Assembly: GCA_016197345.1 (NCBI GenBank)
Contig: JACPVY010000149.1
Coordinates: forward strand, 1-5,397
DNA: 5,397 bases
Direction: 5' to 3'
Source: Burkholderiales bacterium
GTDB lineage: Bacteria; Pseudomonadota; Gammaproteobacteria; Burkholderiales; Burkholderiaceae_D
A program made the position numbers and the translations under genes. The notes beneath the pieces were generated by a model, which was not told where the DNA came from, made no database searches, and saw nothing but the letters and a program-made list of their open reading frames with translations. The first letter of the stretch is position 1. The number at the start of each line of letters is the position of its first letter. Of the stretch, positions 1-5,397 are shown one piece after another.

Positions 1-1290
1 CGTATCACCGCCTTGATCATCGAGATTTGCGGTGGCGCGAATACCAAAGTTGGCCCAATTGACGACCATATCGTCAATTTGCCAGCGCGTTTGCCCGTCA
101 AAATGCGGGTAGCTCGCGCCAATAAAGTGATCGGCGTACCGCTTTCCACCCAGCAAATTAGCGAAATTTTCACGCGTTTACACCTGCCATTTAGCGAAGA
201 AAACGGTGTTTTCTTGGTGACACCGCCGAGCTATCGTTTCGATCTGGAAATCGAAGAAGATTTGATCGAAGAAGTCGCGCGCATTTATGGTTTTGATAAC
301 ATTCCAGCGCAAGCGCCTATCGCGCCTAACCACATGCGCATTCCGCCAGAAAACCGTCGCGCGCAATTCGCACTGCGCCATCGGATGGCTGATCTTGGTT
401 ATCAAGAAGTGATCAACTTTAGCTTTATTGATGAAGCACAAGAATTGGATTTTGCTGGCAATAGCGCACCGATTCGCTTGTTGAATCCTATCGCTAGCCA
501 AATGAATGTGATGCGTTCGAATTTGATCGCCGGTTTAGTCGCCAATCTGCGTCACAATTTGAATCGTAAAATCAACCGCGTCCGCGTGTTTGAAGTCGGC
601 GCAGTGTATTTGCGCGATGCGGATGCGCAAGATGGTCCGTTAGCGGTGGCAGGCTTCCAGCAGCCTAAACACTTAGGCGCATTAGCCTATGGTCAAGCCT
701 TGGATGAACAATGGGGTGCGGCAAGTCGGAATGTCGATTTCTTCGACGTTAAAGCGGATGTGGAAGCCATGTTCGCCCCTAAACAACTGCGCTTTAGCCG
801 TTTTGAGCACCCAGCATTGCATCCAGGCCGTAGCGCGCAAGTCGAGTTGGATGGCAAGGCGATTGGCTTTATCGGTGAATTGCACCCACGTTGGCAGCAA
901 AAATACGAATTGCCGTTAGCGCCGGTGGTGTTTGAATTGCTGGTCGATGCCTTGCAGCAACGCGATTTGCCTAGCTATCAAGAAATTTCGAAATTCCCAG
1001 CGGTCATGCGTGACATTGCTTTGGTTGTGCCACAAACTGTGCCAGCGGCTGATTTGGTTGCGGTGTTTACCCAATTGCAAGCCGAAAACGTCGCTTGTAA
1101 AATGATGCAAGCCATTGTTTTATTTGATGAATATCGTGGTAAAGGCTTGCAAGACAACGAGAAAAGTCTTGCCTTCCGTGTGACCCTGCAAGATACTCAA
1201 GGCACCCTGCAGGACGAGGTCGTGGAAGCGGCAATGGCAGCATTTATTGCCGCCGCAGCGCAAACTTGTGGCGCAAAAGTGCGGGCGTAA
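1..1290 (+). CDS. pheT: Phenylalanine--tRNA ligase beta subunit, C-terminal half (partial at left edge)
   Basis: This is the beta subunit of the alpha2beta2 cytoplasmic enzyme that charges tRNA-Phe with phenylalanine. The frame is open from base 1, so the true start lies to the left. About 429 residues are visible, compared with roughly 800 for bacterial PheT. Numbering from base 1, the order is: the end of the B3/B4 region (RITALIIEICGG), a B5 domain at about 35-102, the catalytic-like core at about 125-315, and the FDX-ACB anticodon-binding domain at about 324-429, opening with YQEISKFPAVMRDIALVV. The B5 segment PPSYRFDLEIEEDLIEEVAR keeps the acidic residues (D81, D87, E90, E91; bases 241-273) whose spacing matches the family's magnesium site shared with the alpha subunit. 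The FDX-ACB end is intact through FRVTLQDTQGTLQDEVV, with stop TAA at 1288-1290. pheS is expected just upstream, and ihfA follows after 54 bases. Nothing looks damaged. Confidence 0.97.
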   Translation, partial: RITALIIEICGGANTKVGPIDDHIVNLPARLPVKMRVARANKVIGVPLSTQQISEIFTRLHLPFSEENGVFLVTPPSYRFDLEIEEDLIEEVARIYGFDNIPAQAPIAPNHMRIPPENRRAQFALRHRMADLGYQEVINFSFIDEAQELDFAGNSAPIRLLNPIASQMNVMRSNLIAGLVANLRHNLNRKINRVRVFEVGAVYLRDADAQDGPLAVAGFQQPKHLGALAYGQALDEQWGAASRNVDFFDVKADVEAMFAPKQLRFSRFEHPALHPGRSAQVELDGKAIGFIGELHPRWQQKYELPLAPVVFELLVDALQQRDLPSYQEISKFPAVMRDIALVVPQTVPAADLVAVFTQLQAENVACKMMQAIVLFDEYRGKGLQDNEKSLAFRVTLQDTQGTLQDEVVEAAMAAFIAAAAQTCGAKVRA

Positions 1291-1335
1291 TACGTGCAAA
1301 TTCATTGTACATTTGGCAAATATTAGGCTCAGGCT

Positions 1336-1339
1336 AGGG
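1336..1339 (+). promoter_or_regulatory. Ribosome binding site of ihfA
   Basis: AGGG lies five bases before the ATG at 1345. It favours 1345 over the two further in-frame ATGs at 1357 and 1363, which have only weaker purine stretches (GCAGAA, and nothing useful) ahead of them. The long start also gives the N-terminal extension expected in this lineage. Confidence 0.6.
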
Positions 1340-1344
1340 TAGAA

Positions 1345-1761
1345 ATGACGGCAGAAATGACTATGGCATCGGAGAATTTGCAATTAGATGCAGATTTGCA
1401 GCGCGCAATGCAGGCGGCGAATGCACGCCTGCAAGCAGAAAAGGAATTGCCGACCTTAACCAAGGCGGAATTGGCGGAAATGCTATTTGAGCGCGTTGGC
1501 CTCAATAAGCGTGAAGCCAAGGACATGGTAGAAACCTTTTTTGATGAAATTCGCGATGCGCTGGTGCGTGGCGATGAGGTGAAATTGTCGGGTTTTGGCA
1601 ATTTCCAATTGCGTGATAAACCGCAGCGTCCCGGACGTAATCCGAAAACCGGGGAAGAAATTCCTATTACGGCGCGGCGGGTTGTCACCTTCCATGCCAG
1701 TCAGAAATTGAAGAGCATGGTAGAAGAGGTCGTGCCAGAACCAGCAAAAAATACCGCTTGA
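1345..1761 (+). CDS. ihfA: Integration host factor subunit alpha, N-terminally extended form
   Basis: This is the alpha subunit of IHF, the heterodimeric nucleoid protein (with IhfB) that binds specific sites and bends DNA sharply, acting in transcription, replication and site-specific recombination. The 138-residue product has a full HU/IHF fold: [32 protein letters not shown] (about 37-68) forms the helical dimerisation body, [14 protein letters not shown] (about 79-92) the central strands, and [20 protein letters not shown] (about 94-113) the DNA-intercalating arm with the invariant Pro of [10 protein letters not shown]. coli IhfA is about 99 residues. The extra length here is mostly a 35-residue N-terminal segment ([18 protein letters not shown]...), rich in Ala, Gln and Glu and probably helical or disordered. 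From memory, Burkholderiales IhfA proteins carry similar extensions. The gene follows pheT by 54 bases, the classic pheST-ihfA arrangement, so read-through from the synthetase genes is likely. HU is ruled out by the IHF-alpha-specific [20 protein letters not shown] stretch and the operon context. Confidence 0.97.
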   Translation: MTAEMTMASENLQLDADLQRAMQAANARLQAEKELPTLTKAELAEMLFERVGLNKREAKDMVETFFDEIRDALVRGDEVKLSGFGNFQLRDKPQRPGRNPKTGEEIPITARRVVTFHASQKLKSMVEEVVPEPAKNTA

Positions 1762-1783
1762 TCAGCATTTGGGTATTGTTTGT

Positions 1784-1867
1784 GGGAATGCATTTCCCGT
1801 TCACCACCGGGATCTCAAATAACTGGCATCAACCTTTGAAATGATTGCATGAACAGTGGTTTGAGAT
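1784..1867 (+). promoter_or_regulatory. Inverted repeats in the ihfA-merR leader
   Basis: Three possible stems can be drawn in the 129-base gap before the merR-type gene. Stem A pairs GGGAA (1784-1788) with TTCCC (1794-1798). Stem B pairs CCCG (1796-1799) with CGGG (1808-1811) and shares bases 1796-1798 with stem A, so A and B exclude each other. Stem C starts at the next base: ATCTCAAA (1812-1819) pairs perfectly with TTTGAGAT (1860-1867), then a two-base internal loop, then ACTG (1822-1825) with CAGT (1854-1857). None is followed by a T-run, so these are not intrinsic terminators. Stem C ends 23 bases before the start codon. It could be an RNA fold affecting translation of the regulator or a DNA-level operator. 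Function is unproven. Confidence 0.3.
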
Positions 1868-1883
1868 TTCCACCGCGATAGGC

Positions 1884-1888
1884 GAGGG
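1884..1888 (+). promoter_or_regulatory. Ribosome binding site of the merR-type gene
   Basis: GAGGG sits only two bases before the ATG at 1891, closer than usual. The overlapping GGCGAGG gives a slightly longer purine-rich match. No other in-frame start before the HTH domain has a better site, so 1891 is kept. Confidence 0.45.
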
Positions 1889-1890
1889 CC

Positions 1891-2295
1891 ATGATAGAGA
1901 AAGCGAATAAGGCAGATGTAATTGCCTTGCCACCGATTCCTGCCAAGCGCTATTTCACGATAGGCGAGGTGAGTGATTTGTGTGGCGTTAAGCCGCATGT
2001 TTTGCGTTATTGGGAGCAAGAATTTACCCAATTAAAACCTGTCAAACGGCGCGGCAATCGACGCTATTATCAACATCATGAAGTGTTGTTGATACGTCGT
2101 ATCCGTGAATTGCTTTACGAGCAAGGTTTTACCATCAGCGGCGCACGCAATAAGTTAGATAGTCGTTTGCGTGACGAGCCAGAGTTAGCGGTACCGGAAG
2201 TGGAAGAGGTGCCAGCGCCACCGCCGCTAGATCCACAAGAAATTCGGCGTGAATTGATGGCGGTGCTAGAGGTATTGATTCCGACGGGAGCCTAA
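1891..2295 (+). CDS. MerR-family transcriptional regulator of the pheT-ihfA cluster
   Basis: A 134-residue protein with an N-terminal MerR-type winged helix-turn-helix. YFTIGEVSDLCGVKPHVLRYWE (about 21-42) is the HTH, FTQLKPVKRRGNRRYYQHHE (about 45-64) the wing with its basic RRxGNRRYY motif, and VLLIRRIRELLYEQGFTISGARNKL (about 65-89) the helices that close the DNA-binding unit. MerR regulators normally bind as dimers to a promoter spacer and twist it. The C-terminal part is short, acidic and Pro-rich (EVEEVPAPPPLDP), with a final helix EIRRELMAVLEVL. There is no cysteine in that tail and no sensor domain, so metal or drug sensing as in MerR, CueR or BmrR is not supported. An uncharacterised MerR-like gene sits directly after ihfA in many proteobacteria, and this is that gene. 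Its ligand and targets are not known to me. It is the last gene of the + strand cluster, 22 bases before a strong terminator. Confidence 0.93.
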   Translation: MIEKANKADVIALPPIPAKRYFTIGEVSDLCGVKPHVLRYWEQEFTQLKPVKRRGNRRYYQHHEVLLIRRIRELLYEQGFTISGARNKLDSRLRDEPELAVPEVEEVPAPPPLDPQEIRRELMAVLEVLIPTGA

Positions 2296-2317
2296 GCGCT
2301 AGCGAGGTAGGACATGA

Positions 2318-2354
2318 AAAAAGGGCGAATACGCATTAGCGGTTCGCCCTTTTT
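2318..2354. terminator. Bidirectional intrinsic terminator between the converging gene clusters
   Basis: GGGCGAA (2323-2329) pairs perfectly with TTCGCCC (2343-2349). The stem is extended by AAAAA (2318-2322) against TTTTT (2350-2354). The 13-base loop can itself close with CGC (2332-2334) and GCG (2339-2341). The + strand transcript leaves the stem into a U-run and a second T-tract at 2360-2366. On the - strand the A-run becomes a U-run (2317-2322). It can therefore stop both the pheT-ihfA-merR transcript and the pilY1/tonB-like transcript. The 91 bases from 2355 to 2445, between this hairpin and the TonB-like stop codon, hold no gene that I can support. Confidence 0.9.
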
Positions 2355-2445
2355 ATCGGTTTTTTTGCTTTCTATCGGCATTTTATTGGCATTGAGTTGG
2401 CGATAGCGTCGGCAACTGAAGCTCGGCGACCAGCTCGGCTACCTT

Positions 2446-3168
2446 TCATTTCGCGCCCCCCGTTTGGATTTTCGCTGGGTTGGTCGCTTCTAACTGCACT
2501 TCAATTTTCAATAGACTTTTCACAGCGACACCGTGCAATTGCCCAGGCTTGAATTTGAGCCGTCTAAAATTGTCGGCCACGGCTAAGGCCATCTCATGTG
2601 GCAAATTGGCCTGTAGTAATTCGACTTTATCTATCGTTCCTTCTTCATTGATATAGAGCAAAATCACCAAGGTTTGCGCTGGCGCACCGGGAGTGTCGAG
2701 GGCGATATCATGCCCAATATCTTCTATCACCTGCGGTTTTTCGCTGAGCTCTTTACTATTGAAATAGCGTAGCGCGAGATCGCGTAGCAGGGGAACATCG
2801 TCATCGTTGTTTGCCAGCGGTAGGGCGGGCGGCAATTCGCTTGGTGTTGGACGTTTCACCGTGCTTGGTTCAGTTTCAAGCTCTACGGCTTTGTCCTGTG
2901 TAGTAGCGCTAGTATCACTGCTTGTTTGCGCTACGTTGGGTGAGGCGAGGGTGACTTCAAACTGCAATGGCGTTGGTGGCGTGGCAGTGGGTGATTGGCT
3001 ATTGCCAGCAAAATAGTAGAGCAGAGACAGGTGGAAGGCGACCACGATTAGCAGGGTGAGCAAGCTATCAGGATCTAGCTTGACGGCTACGCTACTGGCT
3101 TGGGTTTGCCGCTTGAAGCTGCGTTGTTGCCGCAGCTTCAAGCTTTGCAAGTGAGATTGAACTGCCAT
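2446..3168 (-). CDS. TonB-like energy-transducer-type membrane protein
   Basis: A 240-residue protein with the TonB layout. A basic cytoplasmic N-terminus (about 1-34, many K, R and Q) is followed by one transmembrane helix at about 35-54 (DSLLTLLIVVAFHLSLLYYF). A Pro/Ser/Thr-rich periplasmic linker (about 56-115) and a stretch of unclear role (about 120-160, RDLALRYFNSKEL) come next. The C-terminal domain at about 166-226 has the TonB_C pattern: TLVILLYINEEGTIDKVELL, then helix MALAVADNFRRLKFKPGQL, then a final strand. TonB proteins carry proton-motive-force energy from ExbBD to outer-membrane receptors. No exbB, exbD or receptor gene is visible here, and the Pro linker lacks long EP/KP repeats, so it may be a divergent TonB-domain protein with another job. 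It starts 13 bases after the pilY1 stop, suggesting co-transcription. The Shine-Dalgarno match is poor (AAGAG directly abuts the ATG), so coupling to pilY1 translation is plausible. Codons 9-20 contain a perfect inverted repeat. The stop TGA is at 2446-2448. Confidence 0.78.
   Translation of the reverse strand: MAVQSHLQSLKLRQQRSFKRQTQASSVAVKLDPDSLLTLLIVVAFHLSLLYYFAGNSQSPTATPPTPLQFEVTLASPNVAQTSSDTSATTQDKAVELETEPSTVKRPTPSELPPALPLANNDDDVPLLRDLALRYFNSKELSEKPQVIEDIGHDIALDTPGAPAQTLVILLYINEEGTIDKVELLQANLPHEMALAVADNFRRLKFKPGQLHGVAVKSLLKIEVQLEATNPAKIQTGGAK
3111..3143. repeat. Perfect 13-bp inverted repeat inside the start of the TonB-like gene
   Basis: GCTTGAAGCTGCG (3111-3123) and CGCAGCTTCAAGC (3131-3143) are exact reverse complements separated by a 7-base loop. 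In the - strand mRNA this hairpin begins 25 bases after the A of the start codon and spans codons 9-20 (residues around LKLRQQRSFKR). No T-run follows on either strand, so it is not a standard terminator. It could slow initiation or early elongation, or be a DNA-level binding site. Confidence 0.8.
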
Positions 3169-3181
3169 CTCTTAGTTGAAA

Positions 3182-4123
3182 TTACTCAGTGACCAATTCA
3201 CGCCAAGACACGCGGCGGGTTGGGTTTTGCGAGCCAGACACTGGCGTGCCTTGCGTCGCTGGTACACCGTTGGATTGTTGGATTACTGAAATCACCTTGC
3301 CGTTTGGTAATTTCACCACCACCGGACGAGTTGCCAACGCATTGCCGAGTGATACGCCTGTGACATTCGTTGGCGAGGTCGATACTGGCCAGCCATTGGT
3401 GTAATCAAAGAAATACACGAAGCTATAACCACCAATCGTACAGGCTGTCGCATTCGGAATATTGCTCGTCACGGTCAAGGTGCCTAACGCCAATTGTGGG
3501 TCTGTATTGATACGTTCACCAGTATCAGGCAAGTCAACAAACCAACCATTTTGCGTGTTCAAATCCACTGCATTTTTGGTGCTGGTGCGAACCAGTTGAC
3601 CGGCACCGCAAATCCAGTTCGGTGTATTGACTGGGCAGGTGGTGGCCGTCAGCGTCTGTTGCACAAAGTTGTTGCCAGCAGCCCTTGGATTGCCATAACT
3701 GGTTTGTGCCAAATTATCTTTGATGCCATAAATACTCTGGCCAGATGTGTCCGTCAAATCGCTAACACCGAAGTAGCGGCCAGTACCGATATACACCATC
3801 GGATAGGTCACTGCATCGCCATTGGCTTTGGTGGTTTTCACTAAGCCCAATTCTGGTTTTGCGGTAATCGGTTGCACGTTGCCCGAACTGCCTTGCACAG
3901 TCGCAATAACCTGTGCCTCGTTACCTGCTGGCCCGAGATTATTGTCGATATCAAAGCGATAGACATTCCCCAACATATCGCCACCATAGGCGCGCAACGC
4001 TAAATTATTCAGGTCTGATAAATCGACCCAAGCGCGAACTTGGCCCAAACCTGCTGGTGTGGTGGTGTTACCTTTGTTGGTTGGCACCGTCGATTTGATA
4101 GCACCCGTAGCGATATCGAGCAC
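3182..4123 (-). CDS. pilY1: PilY1 downstream fragment (C-terminal propeller, out of frame with the upstream part)
   Basis: The coding match really begins at 4141 (GQGYLYVLDIATGAIK). This frame has a TAA at 4154-4156, so it cannot extend much further upstream. The GTG at 4121-4123 is only the first formal start and has no convincing ribosome site. Numbering from it, LGQVRAWVDLSDLNN (26-40) and YGGDMLGNVYRFDI (46-59) are the conserved late propeller blade. In Pseudomonas PilY1 the calcium-binding acidic loop lies near here; this copy has only DLSDLNN, so calcium binding is not evident. QPITAKPELG (84-93) and YPMVYIGTGRYFGVSDLTD (107-125) are typical next blades. NGWFVDLP..GERINTDPQLALG (192-214) and the terminal RRVSWRELV (303-311) close the family pattern. 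The stop TAA is at 3182-3184, 13 bases before the TonB-like gene. Independent expression as a separate protein is unlikely. Confidence 0.85.
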   Translation of the reverse strand: MLDIATGAIKSTVPTNKGNTTTPAGLGQVRAWVDLSDLNNLALRAYGGDMLGNVYRFDIDNNLGPAGNEAQVIATVQGSSGNVQPITAKPELGLVKTTKANGDAVTYPMVYIGTGRYFGVSDLTDTSGQSIYGIKDNLAQTSYGNPRAAGNNFVQQTLTATTCPVNTPNWICGAGQLVRTSTKNAVDLNTQNGWFVDLPDTGERINTDPQLALGTLTVTSNIPNATACTIGGYSFVYFFDYTNGWPVSTSPTNVTGVSLGNALATRPVVVKLPNGKVISVIQQSNGVPATQGTPVSGSQNPTRRVSWRELVTE

Positions 4124-5397
4124 ATAGAGATAGCCTTGACCTGGTTGGATCGGTTACGTCAAGTGCGTAGTAACCACGACCACCAGCGTTCAAACCGCCG
4201 ATCAAGATGGTATGCCAAGCGTTGTTGAAGTAGGCATCACCTTGTACTACTGTGCCGTCGACACTATAGCGGTGCAGGTTGGCGTAGTTTTTGTCGGCGG
4301 TTCTGTACATATTAGGCATCACCATCGACGGGATATAGGCCCACACTTCTTGCCCCGTATCCGAATTAAATGCATGCACCATGCCATCATTGGCACCGAC
4401 ATATACCATCCCTTGACGCGTCGTCGAAGTCGATGTGTAGGAATCGTACCCGGTGTCGGTGTAGTTAAATGGTGGCGTTTTCACATACACCGCTTCTGAG
4501 TTGACGATATCGCCAAGGATATAGTCGCGCTGACGATAGTATTTGGTGGTGTCACCTGGCGCACCTTCAAAGCTACGATCACCACGTAAGTAATTGACCA
4601 ATTTACTGCCTTTCGCATCGGCCTGTTGTGCCGCTGGCAAACAAGTCGCGCCGCTGGCACAGAATTGGGACAGATTCACGTTTGGTGTCGTGAAATAGGC
4701 TTGCTCTGATGGGCTCAGGTTGGCATATAAAAACTCTTTCAGATTATTCGTCTCGCCAGGCGCGAAGGTATAAATCTTACGCGTTGTGTTGGCGTTGAGT
4801 AAATCACGGGCCGACCAATCGGGTGTATTCGAAATTGCACCGGTATTGACATCGAGCTGGTTGCGGACCATTTCGCCATCCCAGTTGACCGAGGTGAAGG
4901 TCGAGCGGAAGAGGAAGTTGTCACCCGTCGCCACGTTTGGATTACTGGTGGTGGCGGCTGCGGAAGAGCCCGTACGTGCCGACACCCCCGCTAGTGCGCT
5001 GGATAAACCTGCTGACAACACGGCTGGATTGGTGGCGCTAAAATAAGTGCCATAACCGTTGACTGCCGCATGCCACAAATCATCGATTGCGGTTGGGGTA
5101 TCGGCCGCAGCGGGAGGCCAATTACAGGAGCCAGAAACCTGCCAAGAGCAAATGCCGCCTGCTGGATTCGCCGCTGTGCCATGCTTAATGTCGAAATAGT
5201 CGCCGCTATTCGCAGTTTCATAGCTAGGGGAGAATTGCATATAACCTGAGGCACCCAAACCAACGGTAAAGGTCGTCATATGCTGGTGCGCTGCGGCATC
5301 TAGGCCACTGACAGGGACATTGTTATTGCAAACGTCGTTTCCTGTTGCTGCTGGCGGCACCACCGCACCTGTACAGTAGGGTGAGGTACGCAAATCC
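4068..5397 (-). CDS. pilY1: PilY1 upstream fragment (partial at right edge; ends early after the frameshift)
   Basis: The frame is open to the window edge (D-L-R-T-S-P-Y-C...), so the TTG at 5391-5393 is only the first formal start, not the real one. Numbering residues from it, HMTTFTVGLGASGY (38-51) is the closing strand region of the vWA-like domain. DDLWHAAVNGYGTYFSA (104-120) is a PilY1 hallmark, followed by the Ala-rich stretch ARTGSSAAATTS. The propeller then begins around FLFRSTFTSVNWDGEM (160-175). KLVNYLRGDRSFE (264-276), YILGDIVNSEAVYV (291-304), YVGANDGMVHAFNSDTGQ (331-348) and the DGTVVQGDAYF/ILIGGLNAGGRGYYALDV segments (379-413) are strongly family-typical. Residues 418-441, after ALDVTDPT, read RSRLSLCARYRYGCYQ and match nothing expected. 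They are out-of-frame translation up to the TAA at 4068-4070. The product as read would lack the distal propeller blades and the C-terminus. Confidence 0.88.
   Translation of the reverse strand, partial: DLRTSPYCTGAVVPPAATGNDVCNNNVPVSGLDAAAHQHMTTFTVGLGASGYMQFSPSYETANSGDYFDIKHGTAANPAGGICSWQVSGSCNWPPAAADTPTAIDDLWHAAVNGYGTYFSATNPAVLSAGLSSALAGVSARTGSSAAATTSNPNVATGDNFLFRSTFTSVNWDGEMVRNQLDVNTGAISNTPDWSARDLLNANTTRKIYTFAPGETNNLKEFLYANLSPSEQAYFTTPNVNLSQFCASGATCLPAAQQADAKGSKLVNYLRGDRSFEGAPGDTTKYYRQRDYILGDIVNSEAVYVKTPPFNYTDTGYDSYTSTSTTRQGMVYVGANDGMVHAFNSDTGQEVWAYIPSMVMPNMYRTADKNYANLHRYSVDGTVVQGDAYFNNAWHTILIGGLNAGGRGYYALDVTDPTRSRLSLCARYRYGCYQIDGANQQR

Larger units (their letters stand above)
3182..5397 (-). 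pseudogene. pilY1: pilY1, type IV pilus tip/assembly protein gene, interrupted by an apparent internal deletion with frameshift
   Basis: Taken together, the two - strand frames below encode one PilY1-family protein (Neisseria PilC-type beta-propeller domain). PilY1 is a large secreted or pilus-tip protein that promotes pilus extension, adhesion and surface sensing. It normally has a signal peptide and a von Willebrand A-like N-terminal half, which lie beyond the right edge here. The visible part runs from the end of the vWA-like region through the propeller to the family's terminal RRVSWRELV. At 4139-4145 the frame changes from ...DVTDPT to GQGYLYVLD..., and the propeller segment that relatives carry between these motifs is missing. 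Read literally, translation stops at TAA 4068-4070 and the last 320 codons (from 4141) are not made. Possible explanations are a real mutation, strain-specific decay, or a sequencing/assembly error that collapsed a stretch. Codon use and protein conservation look normal on both sides, so any inactivation is recent. Confidence in the gene identity is high. Confidence that it is truly broken in the living cell is moderate. Confidence 0.75.

Noticed and set aside
178..501. 107-codon - strand ORF antisense to pheT.
   Set aside because: It covers the conserved PheT B5 domain on the other strand and has no family features.
1329..1695. Two - strand ORFs antisense to ihfA.
   Set aside because: The + strand frame is unmistakably IhfA; the antisense products are basic or Ser-rich low-information sequences typical of shadows.
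1826..1838. Possible IHF binding site (CATCAACCTTTGA) in the ihfA-merR gap, which would suggest autoregulation.
   Set aside because: It misses the WATCAANNNNTTR consensus at the first W position and in the TTR part.
2296..2445. Possible tRNA gene after the merR-type gene, as in many proteobacterial pheST-ihfA-merR clusters.
   Set aside because: No cloverleaf or TTCRANYC-like T arm is found; the only strong structure is the terminator hairpin.
2372..2449. Short - strand ORF of 25 codons (MKGSRAGRRASV...) whose ATG overlaps the TGA of the TonB-like gene as ATGA.
   Set aside because: The overlap hints at coupling, but there is no recognisable motif, it is very short, and it lies in the spacer just before the terminator; chance is likelier.
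3494..3844. 116-codon + strand ORF opposite pilY1.
   Set aside because: It lies wholly antisense to a well conserved part of PilY1 and its translation resembles no protein family I know; it is a shadow of the real frame.
4796..5046. + strand and other-frame ORFs in the Ala/Ser-rich part of pilY1.
   Set aside because: They follow the composition of the coding strand and show no independent start signals or motifs.

Overview
The window looks like a piece of a betaproteobacterial chromosome, most likely Burkholderiales and perhaps Oxalobacteraceae-like. This is inferred from three things: the gene order pheT-ihfA-merR-type regulator, an integration host factor alpha subunit with the N-terminal extension of about 35 residues that I recall from Burkholderiales, and a PilY1 of the betaproteobacterial type. 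Base composition appears to be close to half GC by eye.

Left half, + strand (1-2295): the C-terminal half of pheT (phenylalanyl-tRNA synthetase beta subunit, open at the left edge), then ihfA, then a small MerR-type regulator. All three point the same way, with gaps of 54 and 129 bases. This is the conserved pheST-ihfA-merR housekeeping cluster. The 129-base gap before the merR-type gene contains several inverted repeats. The cluster ends at a strong, T-flanked, bidirectional terminator hairpin at 2318-2354. Positions 2355-2445 hold no gene that I can support. No tRNA gene is seen after the merR-type gene.

Right half, - strand (2446-5397): a pilus-biogenesis region converges on the terminator. 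The upstream gene is pilY1 (type IV pilus tip adhesin/assembly factor), whose 5' end lies beyond the right edge. Its reading frame is broken near 4139-4145. The protein runs cleanly to ...GGRGYYALDVTDPT and then resumes, in another frame, at GQGYLYVLDIATGAI. Family members as I remember them carry about 45-70 further residues between those two points (the LWEF...GTWVV...SGYNN part of the beta-propeller). The break therefore looks like an internal deletion whose length is not a multiple of three, rather than a one-base slip. Only 13 bases after the pilY1 stop comes a gene for a one-pass membrane protein with a TonB-type C-terminal domain. Its first codons contain a perfect 13-bp inverted repeat.

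The two halves are functionally unrelated: translation and nucleoid/regulatory housekeeping on the left, surface pilus machinery plus a TonB-like envelope protein on the right. I see no insertion sequence, CRISPR array, phage gene or clearly new multi-gene system. The points most worth checking are the pilY1 deletion/frameshift, the hairpin inside the start of the TonB-like gene, the pilY1-tonB-like pairing, and the structured leader of the merR-type gene.
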